Below, in pieces: positions 9,578 through 17,786 of a DNA stretch of 44,350 nucleotides. The notes beneath the pieces were generated by a model. That model had not been told where the DNA came from. It worked only from the letters and a program-made list of their open reading frames with translations, and ran no database searches. The stretch comes from Candidatus Woesearchaeota archaeon (GTDB lineage Archaea > Nanobdellota > Nanobdellia > SCGC-AAA011-G17 > GW2011-AR18): assembly GCA_018302105.1 (NCBI GenBank), contig JAGWAD010000008.1, positions 1 through 44,350 of the forward strand, read 5' to 3'. Each line of letters begins with the position of its first letter. The first letter of the stretch is position 1. The position numbers were made by a program, and so were the translations under genes.

Positions 9578-9748
9578 ATGAAACAGACGAAAAAGAATAT
9601 TTTTGCGATTGCAGGCGTCATAAGTATGGTTCTTGGAATAACAGTAACAATACCTAGTTTGGGACAAGGTAATTATATACTGGCTACATTATCTGGGATA
9701 TTTATAATTGTTGGATTATTACTCATAGCTATAGCTTTTGGTGATTAA
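9578..9748 (+). CDS. Small two-helix membrane protein
   Basis: 56 aa: MKQTKKNIFAIAGVISMVLG, a short polar turn (PSLGQGNY), then a second hydrophobic segment ending IAFGD. A TATA-like TTAATAAA lies about 25 bases upstream of the ATG, so the start is probably leaderless. The next gene begins 1 base after its stop, so the two form an operon. The family is not recognised. Confidence 0.6.
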   Translation: MKQTKKNIFAIAGVISMVLGITVTIPSLGQGNYILATLSGIFIIVGLLLIAIAFGD

Positions 9749-9749
9749 A

Positions 9750-10022
9750 ATGAACTACATTATAAAAAAGAATATTTTGGATTTAAATTATAATAAACAT
9801 TTACAATACCTTAATGTTTGCATAGTTTTGTCATTTACATATTTAATTGGAATCTTAATAGCCTTTTTTTCAAAGCAGTTATCTTATAATAATAAAGATG
9901 ATTTACTAATCTTATTTATAATATCAATAATTCTCTTTGGGATTATTATTCTCTCTTTACTAATCATAAATTCTAAAATGAAAAGTATTATTAAAGAAAT
10001 AGAAAAATTAGATAATAATTAA
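9750..10022 (+). CDS. Small two-helix membrane protein
   Basis: 90 aa from ATG 9750; an upstream in-frame TTG lies inside the preceding gene and is less likely. Hydrophobic segments cover about residues 22-42 and 52-74, with a Lys-rich tail (KMKSIIKEIEKLDNN). Translation is probably coupled to the gene ending at 9748. It converges on copA with a 1-base gap. Function unknown. Confidence 0.6.
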   Translation: MNYIIKKNILDLNYNKHLQYLNVCIVLSFTYLIGILIAFFSKQLSYNNKDDLLILFIISIILFGIIILSLLIINSKMKSIIKEIEKLDNN

Positions 10023-10023
10023 T

Positions 10024-12006
10024 CTATATTTTAGCTCTTCTTAATAAATTAGCATTTGTTATAACTGTTATTGAAGACAAAGCCATTGCAATTTCTGCTA
10101 CAACCGGATGTAAGAATCCTCCAACTGCCAAGGGTATTGCGATAACATTATATGCAAAAGCCCAGAATAAATTTTGTTTAATTTTTCTAAAAGTCGCTTT
10201 TGAGAGATTAATTGCCTGAACTACTCCAATTAAAGAACCTCTTGCCAATACAATATCTCCAGATTCAATTGCAATATCTGTACCTGTGCCCATTGCTATT
10301 CCTACATTGCTTTGTTTTAATGCGGGAGCATCATTTATGCCATCCCCTATGAATGTAACCATGCCATATTTTTGTAATTCTTCAACTTTTTTTGCTTTAT
10401 CTTCCGGCAGAACATTTGCTATTACTTCATTAATTCCTACTTGTCTTGCAATTGCTTTTGCAGTTCTTTCATTATCACCAGTTATCATTACTGTTTTGTA
10501 TCCTGCTTTGTTTAATCTTCTGATTGCTTCCTGCGAATCTTCTTTTAATGAATCTGCAACTGCAATTGTTCCAAGAACTTTATTATTTTTAGCAACAATC
10601 ATTGTTGTTTTTCCATCGCCTTCGAAACTTTCTATATCTTTAATTAATTTGTTTAGATTTATTTTCTTTTCATTCATCAATGTCTGATTTCCTATTACAA
10701 TATGATCTGCTCCAATTTTTCCTTCTATACCTCTTCCTCTTAGAATTTTAAAACTTGTAACTTTTTTGCAAGTTTTTAGATCAGCTTTGTTTACAATAGA
10801 TTTAGCAATTGGGTGTTCTGATAATTTTTCTAAACTTGCGGATAATAATAATAATTCTTTTTCTGATATTTTATCAATTGTCTTAATGTCTGTAACTTCT
10901 GGTTTGCCTTTTGTAATTGTTCCTGTTTTATCAAAAACAATATATTTTACTTTTTTCATTGTCTGGATTGCTTCTCCTTTTCTAATCAAGATTCCTCTTT
11001 TTGCACCCATACCTGAACCTACCATAAGTGCAGTTGGTGTAGCTAAACCTAAAGCACATGGACAAGCAATAACTAAAACTGCAACACCTGTTCCAATTGC
11101 CTTACTTATATCCCCTGTAAATAACCACCAAATTAATGCTGTTAAAACTGCTAAACTTAATATAATTGGTACAAAAACTGAGGTGATTTTATCTGCTAAT
11201 CTTTGTATTGGTATTTTAGTGCCTTGCGCTTCTTCTACAAGTTCTATTATGTGCGCCAAGAATGTATCTTTTCCTACTTTTACAGCCTTAACATATAGAA
11301 TGCCATCTTGGTTTATTGTGGCTCCTATAACGTTGTTTCCTTTTGATTTATCAACAGGCAAGCTTTCTCCGGTGACCATGGATTCATCAACAGAACTTTC
11401 TCCCCTTATAACAATTCCATCTGTGGGAATTTTTTCTCCAGGTTTAATAATCATTATGTCTCCAATTTTTAATTCTTCAATTGGAATTTCAACTTCTTTA
11501 TTGCTTACTAAAATTCTTGATTTTTTTGCACCAAGTTCCAATAATTTTCTAATTTCCTGTGATGCTTTTCCACGCGCTTTTGCTTCAACATATTTACCTG
11601 TTGTAAAAAAAGCCATTATCATTGCTGCAACACCTGAATAATCCTGAATAAATCCAGTAAAAGAAAATATTCCTGTTATGTATGCAATAACTGTTCCTAA
11701 TGATATTAATGAATCCATATTGAAATATAAGGTAAATAATCCTCTTATTCCGCTTTTTATTGTGTCCCATCCAAAAATAAAAATTACTGGAAAACCTAAA
11801 ACTAAAATGACAATTATAGAATATGGCATTTCAATAATCTTAAAATTAAAAAGCCTTTCAGATAACATTAATATTGCTATTGGTATTGTTAATAACCAAG
11901 ACCATATGAGTTTTCTTTTCCAGCTTATTATTTCTGCGTCTTCTACTGGGGATTCATGATTATGTTCTTTCATATTTTGCATTTTGTGGTGTTCGTGTTC
12001 TTTCAT
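10024..12006 (-). CDS. copA: Copper-exporting P1B-type ATPase
   Basis: 660 aa. It exports Cu(I) from the cytoplasm using ATP. Visible motifs: His/Met-rich N-terminal tail ([15 protein letters not shown]), actuator TGES (212-215), metal-binding CPC (315-317, [11 protein letters not shown]), phosphorylated Asp359 in DKTGT, the GDGINDAP hinge, and the transmembrane YN and MALSS signatures near the C-terminus, which point to the Cu(I) subgroup (P1B-1). No N-terminal HMA domain is fused; one is supplied as a separate protein by the upstream gene, whose stop overlaps this start (TAATG). It is the last gene of the copper operon. Confidence 0.93.
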   Translation of the reverse strand: MKEHEHHKMQNMKEHNHESPVEDAEIISWKRKLIWSWLLTIPIAILMLSERLFNFKIIEMPYSIIVILVLGFPVIFIFGWDTIKSGIRGLFTLYFNMDSLISLGTVIAYITGIFSFTGFIQDYSGVAAMIMAFFTTGKYVEAKARGKASQEIRKLLELGAKKSRILVSNKEVEIPIEELKIGDIMIIKPGEKIPTDGIVIRGESSVDESMVTGESLPVDKSKGNNVIGATINQDGILYVKAVKVGKDTFLAHIIELVEEAQGTKIPIQRLADKITSVFVPIILSLAVLTALIWWLFTGDISKAIGTGVAVLVIACPCALGLATPTALMVGSGMGAKRGILIRKGEAIQTMKKVKYIVFDKTGTITKGKPEVTDIKTIDKISEKELLLLSASLEKLSEHPIAKSIVNKADLKTCKKVTSFKILRGRGIEGKIGADHIVIGNQTLMNEKKINLNKLIKDIESFEGDGKTTMIVAKNNKVLGTIAVADSLKEDSQEAIRRLNKAGYKTVMITGDNERTAKAIARQVGINEVIANVLPEDKAKKVEELQKYGMVTFIGDGINDAPALKQSNVGIAMGTGTDIAIESGDIVLARGSLIGVVQAINLSKATFRKIKQNLFWAFAYNVIAIPLAVGGFLHPVVAEIAMALSSITVITNANLLRRAKI

Positions 12007-12218
12007 TATTCTATTTTTGATACTTTATATCCTGTTCTAGCAACTGCTTTTTTAATTTCTTCTTCTGAAACATAATCTTCTGCTTCTACTGTTGCCTTTT
12101 TTAACATTAAACTTACAGATATTTCTTTAATTCCAGATACTTTCTTTAAACTTTTTTCTATATTTGATGCACATGATGCACAATGCATTCCTTCAATGCT
12201 TAATTTCAATTTTTTCAT
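12006..12218 (-). CDS. copZ: HMA-domain copper chaperone
   Basis: 70 aa. One ferredoxin-like HMA domain with the metal site GMHCASC, followed by the usual [11 protein letters not shown] and [15 protein letters not shown]. The start at 12218 is set by GGAGG 8 bases upstream; longer in-frame starts would lie inside pyrD. It overlaps the end of pyrD by 26 bases and the start of copA by 1 base. It should pass Cu(I) to CopA or replace the missing fused HMA domain of that pump. Confidence 0.9.
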   Translation of the reverse strand: MKKLKLSIEGMHCASCASNIEKSLKKVSGIKEISVSLMLKKATVEAEDYVSEEEIKKAVARTGYKVSKIE

Positions 12219-13335
12219 TTTTATTTCCTCCATTATTTGAATAAGCAGAACCAACAGCTTGTTCAATATTCGAAAATCCATTAGTTCTTAATAGTTTAGA
12301 AAGGCCAAAATTTATTTCTCCTATTATTCCAGGACCATTAAATATCATGCCGGTTATTAACTGCACAAGATTTGCGCCTAATGCAATTTTTCTATATACA
12401 TCTTCAGGAGAAAAAATTCCCCCAACGCCTATTAGGATTGGTTTATTCTTCCATTTTCTTGTTTGTTTGTATACATGTGACAAAATTAAATCAGATTTAT
12501 TTGATAATTCTTTTCCAGATAAGCCTCCTTTATCAAAATTGATGTCTTTTTTTGTAAGATTTGAGCAAATAAATCCTTTAATTCCATATTCTTGAGAAAT
12601 ATTTAATATTTTATTAATTGTATCTTTATCTAAATCTGGAGACAATTTTATGAATATTGGTTTTTTTATTTCCAATATTTTAATTTCTTTAAGAAGCAAT
12701 GAATAAACTTTAGGATCTGAAAATGGCTGTCCTCCATAAGCATTAGGGCAAGATATGTTTATAGTAAAATAATCTCCAATGTTATTAAACTTCTTTAATG
12801 TATAAATATAATCTTTTATGCCTTCATTTGTTATTGTTGTTTCTTCACAATTTGTTTTTGCAACACTTATACCAAATGGAATTTTAAACTCTTTTTCTTT
12901 TAGCCTTAAAGATATTTCATCAGATCCATTATTATTTAATCCTAAATTAACCCATATTGAATTTTTTTCTGGAATCCTTAAAAGACGTTTTCCTTTATTT
13001 CCCTTACAAGGTTTTGCTGTTATACTACCCACTTCAACAAATCCAAAACCAATATCTTCCATTATTGATATTAATTCTGCATTTTTATCAAAACCAGCAG
13101 ACAAACCTACAGGATTTCTAAATTTTATCCCAAATAAATCCTGCTCTAAAATTTTATCCTGATAATTAAATATCATTTTTATGAAATTTTTTGATAGTAA
13201 ATTACTTTCCATTATTTTTCCAATATTTAAAAAGAAATTATGTACTTTTTCTTCATCATGCTTAAAACATATTCTTTTAATTATATTAGAGTATATTGTT
13301 TTGTTTACTTTGTTTCTTATTGTAATTGTTTTCAT
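12193..13335 (-). CDS. pyrD: Dihydroorotate dehydrogenase, class-2-like with a catalytic-loop Cys
   Basis: 380 aa from ATG 13335, which overlaps the preceding stop (TAATG). It oxidises dihydroorotate to orotate in pyrimidine synthesis with FMN. Class 2 (quinone-linked) features: an N-terminal helical extension (FKHDEEKVHNFFLNIGKIM), NPVGLSAGFDKNAE, VNLGLNNNG and the FMN-binding IGVGGI. The catalytic loop, however, reads NISCPNAYGGQPFSDP. Typical class 2 enzymes have Ser (SSPN), while Cys is the class 1 base. It sits inside a copper operon with tight overlaps on both sides, which is odd for a pyrimidine gene. Confidence 0.88.
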   Translation of the reverse strand: MKTITIRNKVNKTIYSNIIKRICFKHDEEKVHNFFLNIGKIMESNLLSKNFIKMIFNYQDKILEQDLFGIKFRNPVGLSAGFDKNAELISIMEDIGFGFVEVGSITAKPCKGNKGKRLLRIPEKNSIWVNLGLNNNGSDEISLRLKEKEFKIPFGISVAKTNCEETTITNEGIKDYIYTLKKFNNIGDYFTINISCPNAYGGQPFSDPKVYSLLLKEIKILEIKKPIFIKLSPDLDKDTINKILNISQEYGIKGFICSNLTKKDINFDKGGLSGKELSNKSDLILSHVYKQTRKWKNKPILIGVGGIFSPEDVYRKIALGANLVQLITGMIFNGPGIIGEINFGLSKLLRTNGFSNIEQAVGSAYSNNGGNKNEKIEIKH

Positions 13336-13721
13336 TATTCTACTATTAATTTTCCTGTTCCCATTCCCATGCTGCATGCAAAAGTGTATTCCCCTGCTTT
13401 TGCCGGTATAAATTCAATTGTATCTTTTGATGTCCTAAGATATTTATGTATTCCTAATTTTCTTATTGTCAAATCCCTAAAACAGCCGTCAACACTTTTA
13501 TCCAAGCTAATACTTACTGGTATTCCAGATTTTACTTTTATTACATTTGGATAATAATTATAATTTTTCATTCCTATAACTATTTTTTGTATACTTTCAT
13601 TTGAAGTTGTAGCTGTTGTATTTCCTGTGATATTATTTTCGTTGTTTCTTAACATAAAATGGCTTGCTATTACAATTATTACTAATATTCCTATGATATA
13701 TAAACTTAATTTGTTTTTCAT
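13335..13721 (-). CDS. Membrane-anchored cupredoxin
   Basis: 128 aa: an N-terminal anchor (about residues 7-23), a Thr/Asn-rich linker, then a cupredoxin-type beta-barrel (residues about 45-128). Potential copper ligands are C80, H92 and the C116-S-M118-G-M120 cluster (FACSMGMGTGKL). It should face the outside and carry or sequester copper, or transfer electrons. It overlaps the upstream membrane protein gene by 4 nt and the downstream pyrD by 1 base, so it is co-transcribed. Confidence 0.85.
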   Translation of the reverse strand: MKNKLSLYIIGILVIIVIASHFMLRNNENNITGNTTATTSNESIQKIVIGMKNYNYYPNVIKVKSGIPVSISLDKSVDGCFRDLTIRKLGIHKYLRTSKDTIEFIPAKAGEYTFACSMGMGTGKLIVE

Positions 13722-14398
13722 TGCAATAAGATGCTCCTTGGGCCGAAGACGGATAGTAAGATTGTTATAACAGTCAGAATAGCACTACAAATTATTATAA
13801 ACATTTCACTATCTTTATGCTGTCTTTCAATTTCTCTTGTTTCCTTGTAAATCATGAATTTTAATCCAAACATTATAAATGTAGATACAATAAAAATTAC
13901 AATTGCAGCTGCTTTTAAGTTATCATTAAACATCATTATAGCAGTCATTGCACCCATTAATCCACCCATAAATCCAGCCATCATTCCTTCCATTATTCCC
14001 ATAATGCCACAACATTTGCCGTTCCAAATTCCAAAAAACATACCTATTGATATTCCAAAAATACTTCCATAGAACATGCCATTAGTTGCACCAATATAAA
14101 ATCCCGATAATAATCCTGCAATCATTCCTATTGTCATTCCAACCATCATACCGCTCATACAGGCTAATTCTTTATATGCTCTTACCTGCCTTGTTGAAGG
14201 AAGGATTATTGCATAGCTTAAAATGGCTAAGAATAGAAAAAATCCATATTTTGGGATGAAATTCTCTATATATCTTAACTTAAAAAAATAGAATATTGCC
14301 AATATGATAAATGAAGTGATAAGAGAAACAAAAATAGTTTTAATTATTTCTCCTTCAACTTGCTCATTTGAGAGTGATTTGATAAATTCTTTTACCAT
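13718..14398 (-). CDS. Met/Gly-rich polytopic membrane protein of the copper operon
   Basis: 226 aa from ATG 14398. A TATA element on the minus strand (TTTTTATATTG, about 14420-14430) lies about 26 bases upstream, so the leaderless ATG is preferred over a TTG at 14419. There are about five to seven hydrophobic segments. The central part is packed with Met and Gly (CMSGMMVGMTIGMIAG and CCGIMGIMEGMMAGFMGG), with Cys pairs. Thioether-rich helices of this kind suit Cu(I) binding or passage, and the neighbours support that, but transport has not been shown for this family that I know of. First gene of the operon. Confidence 0.75.
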   Translation of the reverse strand: MVKEFIKSLSNEQVEGEIIKTIFVSLITSFIILAIFYFFKLRYIENFIPKYGFFLFLAILSYAIILPSTRQVRAYKELACMSGMMVGMTIGMIAGLLSGFYIGATNGMFYGSIFGISIGMFFGIWNGKCCGIMGIMEGMMAGFMGGLMGAMTAIMMFNDNLKAAAIVIFIVSTFIMFGLKFMIYKETREIERQHKDSEMFIIICSAILTVITILLSVFGPRSILLQ

Positions 14399-14435
14399 AT
14401 ATTTAGGATTATGATTCAATATAAAAAGGCTTTTA

Positions 14436-14449
14436 TGAAACTAGTTTCA
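14436..14449. promoter_or_regulatory. Palindromic operator in the divergent copper promoter
   Basis: TGAAACTAGTTTCA is a perfect 14-bp inverted repeat between the copper operon (start 14398) and the divergent regulator gene (start 14491). It lies just upstream of the copper operon TATA (about 14420-14430) and upstream of a TATA-like CTTAAATT (about 14463-14470) for the regulator. It is well placed for one bound dimer to control both promoters. Confidence 0.6.
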
Positions 14450-14490
14450 GATTCAAAAACTTCTTAAATTGGAAATATGCTTTATTTTTT

Positions 14491-14985
14491 ATGGAAAACA
14501 AATATGTGGGTTATTTATTATTTAGTATTTCAATTTTAGTTACAATTGTTATCTTTATGTTTAATTCTGCTTTGAAGGAAGTTATTAATACTTTTTGCGG
14601 AATGCCTGAACATGTTTCAGTTTGTCCAATAGTTAATAAAGCTGTTAATCAACAAACGTATATTGCCTTAAGTATTGTGGGCTTACTTGTAATTGTAGCT
14701 TTGGTTTTAATATTTTCCAAGCCTCAAAAAGAAATTATATTTAAAACAAGAACAGTAGAAAAAAAAGATCAAAAAAAGAAAATAAACTTTAGTGATTTAA
14801 ATTCTGAAGAAAAACATGTTCTTGCACTAATACAAAAAAATAAAGCAATTTTCCAAGCTGATTTAATTGAAAAAACTGGCTTTGGCAAGGCTAAGATGAC
14901 AAGAATAATTGACAGGCTTGAGGGAAGAGACATTGTAGAAAGGAAAAGAAGAGGCATGACTAATATTGTTGTGTTGAAAGAATAA
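14491..14985 (+). CDS. Membrane-anchored winged-helix regulator, candidate copper sensor
   Basis: 164 aa. Two membrane helices (about residues 7-27 and 56-75) flank a short outside loop holding C36, M38, H41 and C45 (TFCGMPEHVSVC), a possible soft-metal site. A basic linker leads to a C-terminal MarR-like winged helix (EEKHVLALIQKNKAIFQADL, then KAKMTRIIDRLEGRDIVERK). This is a one-component membrane regulator layout. Position opposite the copper operon, with a palindrome between, suggests it senses extracytoplasmic copper. The sensing role is inferred. Confidence 0.8.
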   Translation: MENKYVGYLLFSISILVTIVIFMFNSALKEVINTFCGMPEHVSVCPIVNKAVNQQTYIALSIVGLLVIVALVLIFSKPQKEIIFKTRTVEKKDQKKKINFSDLNSEEKHVLALIQKNKAIFQADLIEKTGFGKAKMTRIIDRLEGRDIVERKRRGMTNIVVLKE

Positions 14986-15056
14986 AATTTATAATAAGCT
15001 TACATTCTTAGATTAAAAATGATTTATTTTCAGTTAATAACAAACATTCAAAAAAT

Positions 15057-16105
15057 TTAATTATTCCTTGCTGGCTGACTATAATGCGGCCTGTTATAAT
15101 GAGGATAAGTTTCTGCTTCCATAAAGACTTTTGTTGTTTTTACAGCCAACCCTTTATTTTGATTCATAATCTCTTCTGTTGATAATTCTGATATTCCTAA
15201 ACCAACTAATTCATTTTTAATTGTCATTATAGCTATATTGTCCCCTTTCTTTATTTCTGATTCTAATTTTGTTATTCCTGGAATGTTTAAGTTTGCACCA
15301 TGACAAACAGTATCAACTGCATTATCTGTAATCCAAATTTTAGGTAGGTGACTAATTCCAAATTCTGTTGGTTTAATTATCTTTTTTAATAATGAATCAT
15401 TGTTTTCTGTTTTGTATAATTCGTAGGCATCTTTTAAATCGTGCAATGAATACCACTCACTTTCTTTAAAAGGTCCTGCTTTTGTCCTAACTAATTCTGC
15501 CATGTGCGCATTTGTTCCAAGAGCACGACCCCAGTTAACACAGAGAGTTCTTATATATGTTCCTGCTTGACAACCTACAATGAATAAAACATCTTTTTCT
15601 TTTATTTCTAATATTTCTAAATAATAAATTTCTCTTTCTCTTAATTGTCTTTTAACTGCAGATTTTACTGGTGGTAATTGTGTTATTTTTCCTATAAATT
15701 CTTTTGAAGCTTTATGTATTTTTGATATTGGTATTTCTGCATGCAGGTGCATTATACAAACATATTCTTTTCCTGCTTTTAATAAAGCATCCATTATTCT
15801 TGTAGATTTATCTAATGATATTGGTAAAACACCATAAACATTGGGATAGCTCTGAATTAAATATTAATTTAATTCTCTAGAGTCCCACCGTGTCCAACTT
15901 TTTCTACATTAAATATTTGCTTTATATAATCTGCTACCTGATGCGAGGATGGTCCCTGAGGCTTATTCAGGCAAATAACTCCGTTATTGAGCAATTCTTC
16001 TATAGCTCTCTCTTCTGGTTTTTTTCCATATTTAACATCTGTAACAGACTCTTTTTTTACCAATACTTTTCTTTCTATTTGTTCAAATAGTAATTTATTT
16101 TCCAT
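15057..16105 (-). CDS. cbf5: tRNA/rRNA pseudouridine synthase Cbf5, gene interrupted by a BHB intron
   Basis: Two reading frames join into one 339-aa protein when a 29-nt intron (15848-15876) is removed: exon 1 is 16105-15877, exon 2 is 15847-15057. Exon 1 gives LNKPQGPSSHQVADYI and VEKVGHGGTL; exon 2 gives PNVYGVLPISLDKST and MDALLKAGKEYVCIMHLHAE. The splice creates Asp77 in GGTLDPNVYGV, the catalytic Asp of the TruB/Cbf5 family. The C-terminal PUA domain is present (GANLNIPGITKL, GISELSTEEI). Without splicing translation stops at residue 78. Cbf5 is the catalytic subunit of H/ACA guide RNPs. A TATA element near 16128-16137 implies a leaderless start. Confidence 0.93.
15848..15876 (-). other. 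29-nt archaeal BHB intron in cbf5 pre-mRNA
   Basis: On the minus strand the junction folds as a canonical hBHBh' motif. The outer helix is TGGGA/TCCCA (15883-15887 with 15842-15846) and the central 4-bp helix is CTCT/AGAG. The 3-nt bulges are AGA and CTA, cut AG^A and CT^A. The inner helix is GAATTAAAT/ATTTAATTC (9 bp) with loop TAAT. Cutting between the second and third bulge bases gives exactly the frame that restores GGTLDPNVYG. This is the motif recognised by the archaeal tRNA splicing endonuclease. Introns in cbf5 are documented in Crenarchaeota. Confidence 0.93.
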
Positions 16106-16139
16106 AAATTCAGGTTATTAGCAGAATTTATAAAAATAA

Positions 16140-16319
16140 CTAAAATTTGCAAGCTCCGCAGTTTTCTTTTTCTCTGTAATCAGGCATTGTCATTTCAACT
16201 ATTTCCCAAAACTTTTCTGAATGGTTAAATTCCTTTAAATGAGCAAGTTCGTGTATGCAGACATATTCTAATACTTCTTCTGGCTTAATACAAATAATTG
16301 CTGAAAAGATTGAAAAGTG
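16140..16319 (-). pseudogene. Remnant of SprT/YgjP-like (DUF45) zinc metalloprotease
   Basis: A 59-codon open stretch without a start codon encodes a recognisable C-terminus: IKPEEVLEYVCIHELAHLKE, then FNHSEKFWEIVEMTMPDY. HELAH is the HExxH zinc motif, and the later His in EFNH completes it. The family is normally about 170-230 aa, so two-thirds are missing. It begins directly after the eL31 stop codon, in the same frame, and ends at 16140 over the cbf5 promoter. It is a truncated relic, not a gene. Confidence 0.75.
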
Positions 16320-16322
16320 AAA

Positions 16323-16877
16323 TTAAGGTTTTGCTTCTTTAGCTTGTTTTTTACCTGTGCTTCCTACAACTCTTCCTCTTTTGGCTTTAGCTTCATTTAT
16401 TTTATCTTCCTCTTTTACTGCTTTTTGAGGAGTTTCTATATGTTCATGATGATGTTCTTTTTTTTGTTCGTGAACTTCTTCTTTTTCTAAAGCTTTAAGA
16501 TCCTCTTTCTTTTTTTCATCTTTAATTTCTGTAACTTTCTTATCTTCTTTAACAGTAGCTGCTTTTATATCAATAGGCTTTGATTCTTTTTTCCCTTCTA
16601 TTTTAACTTCTTCAAATAATGGAAACTCTGGAAGTTCAACATAAGCTTTGTTATCGTTTATAGCAGATTTAACTTTTACTTTTGCCGGGGGATTTTTTCT
16701 TCCTCTTTCCCAAATTTTTAAATTTAAATTTTTTCCAATTTTAACATTATTAATCGAAACTTTCATATGCCTTGAAATATATTCTTTAAGAGCAGTAATT
16801 GCCTTTTTACTTCTTTTATAATTCTGTGCTTTATTAAATTCTCTTCTTAAATTGATTATGAATAATTTTTCTTCCAT
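16323..16877 (-). CDS. rpl31e: Ribosomal protein eL31 with long charged C-terminal extension
   Basis: 184 aa, about twice the usual 80-100 aa. Residues 1-90 are eL31 (FIINLRREFNKAQNYKRSKK, then AITALKEYISRHMKV and NLKIWERGRKNPPAKVKVKS). Residues about 92-184 are a low-complexity Lys/Glu tail (KEEVHEQKKEHHHEHIETPQ) ending AKRGRVVGSTGKKQAKEAKP. It starts 1 base after the eL39 stop. The tail probably extends from the ribosome near the exit tunnel; its job is unknown. Confidence 0.92.
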   Translation of the reverse strand: MEEKLFIINLRREFNKAQNYKRSKKAITALKEYISRHMKVSINNVKIGKNLNLKIWERGRKNPPAKVKVKSAINDNKAYVELPEFPLFEEVKIEGKKESKPIDIKAATVKEDKKVTEIKDEKKKEDLKALEKEEVHEQKKEHHHEHIETPQKAVKEEDKINEAKAKRGRVVGSTGKKQAKEAKP

Positions 16878-16878
16878 T

Positions 16879-17052
16879 TTATAGCTTTAATTTTGTTCTT
16901 CTCCAGCTTCTCTTTGATTTTGTATAACGCATTGGATGTACTTTTTTCATTCCCTTGTTTATTTTTGGAACTACCCAAATAGGAGCCCATCTTGTTCGCT
17001 TTCCTGCTTTTGCGAGACGCAATTTTTTTGCTTTCGGTTTGTTACGTGCCAT
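16879..17052 (-). CDS. rpl39e: Ribosomal protein eL39
   Basis: 57 aa: [20 protein letters not shown], then [20 protein letters not shown] and RRTKLKL. This matches eL39, the small basic protein lining the peptide exit tunnel, normally about 50 aa. A few extra residues lie in the middle. It lies between PDCD5 and eL31 in the usual archaeal order. Confidence 0.95.
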   Translation of the reverse strand: MARNKPKAKKLRLAKAGKRTRWAPIWVVPKINKGMKKVHPMRYTKSKRSWRRTKLKL

Positions 17053-17081
17053 GTTAATTGTTTTTCGACATTTGTATATTG

Positions 17082-17360
17082 TTATTTCCTCACTATTTTT
17101 GTTTCTCTTTTTTCTGAATCAAGCTGTTTTAAAATTTGCTTGAATTGTTCGTCACTTATTATATCAATTTTATTTTCCTGTATTATTTTTGAAAGCAGCA
17201 CAATAATCTGCAAGGCTTTCCCTTGATCTACACTTTTAATGTTACCAAGCCTTGTTATTGCTTCATTATCTAAATGCTGCTTGACGAAAGTTTCCAATGC
17301 ATTTATCTGCTCTTGTAGTTTTATACGCTCCTGTGAATCATTCTCATTTGTCTGATTCAT
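17082..17360 (-). CDS. PDCD5/TFAR19-family DNA-binding protein
   Basis: 92 aa. The helical core matches the archaeal PDCD5-like family: [40 protein letters not shown] and a basic tail KRETKIVRK. It overlaps the end of eS19 by 17 nt and precedes eL39, a conserved archaeal gene order. The cellular role in archaea is unclear; family members bind DNA or chaperonins. Confidence 0.9.
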   Translation of the reverse strand: MNQTNENDSQERIKLQEQINALETFVKQHLDNEAITRLGNIKSVDQGKALQIIVLLSKIIQENKIDIISDEQFKQILKQLDSEKRETKIVRK

Positions 17361-17775
17361 TTTTTATTAATACTGAATTTTTATCTATTATTGATTTTCC
17401 TTTTGAAGTTATTATCCTTCCTTTATGAACATCATCTTTTTTGAAAGCAACTAATTCTGCTTTTTCTAATTGTTGTAATATTGATCTAATTATTTTTCCT
17501 GAAGCCATTGCAAATCTTGGAGGACTATGCCCTCTTCTTTTTTTACTTCCATATTTAACTCTTAATTTTTGAACGCCAATTGGTCCTCTTTTGAAAACTG
17601 TAATTAATACTGCTGCAGCTCTTACATAATACCAATCTTCTCTTGCTGGCGGTCTTTCTTTTGCTGTGCCAGTTTTTACAAATTTAGTCCATTCAGGAGC
17701 TTTAATCAGGGATTGTAAACTAGTACTAAGTTTTTCTATTGATTTTTGCAAATCTGCATCAAATATATTTGCCAT
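17344..17775 (-). CDS. rps19e: Ribosomal protein eS19
   Basis: 143 aa, normal family length. Recognised by APEWTKFVKTGTAKERPPAR, EDWYYVRAAAVLITVFKRGP, IGVQKLRVKYGSKKRRGHSP and the C-terminal winged-helix part (IIRSILQQLEKAELV). It is the first gene of the eS19-PDCD5-eL39-eL31 operon. A long structured leader lies upstream, with a weak SD (AAGGAA). Confidence 0.95.
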   Translation of the reverse strand: MANIFDADLQKSIEKLSTSLQSLIKAPEWTKFVKTGTAKERPPAREDWYYVRAAAVLITVFKRGPIGVQKLRVKYGSKKRRGHSPPRFAMASGKIIRSILQQLEKAELVAFKKDDVHKGRIITSKGKSIIDKNSVLIKNESDK

Positions 17776-17786
17776 TTTCTTTTGTA

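Noticed and set aside
10286-11959. Plus-strand frames of up to 291 codons over copA
   Set aside because: Antisense shadows of a clear P-type ATPase; no promoter or family match.
12219-12281. Longer start for the copper chaperone
   Set aside because: The GGAGG site and the HMA domain boundary both point to ATG 12218; upstream codons belong to pyrD.
15057-16105. Reading cbf5 as a pseudogene with two fragments
   Set aside because: A canonical BHB motif and exact restoration of the catalytic motif explain the break better than decay.
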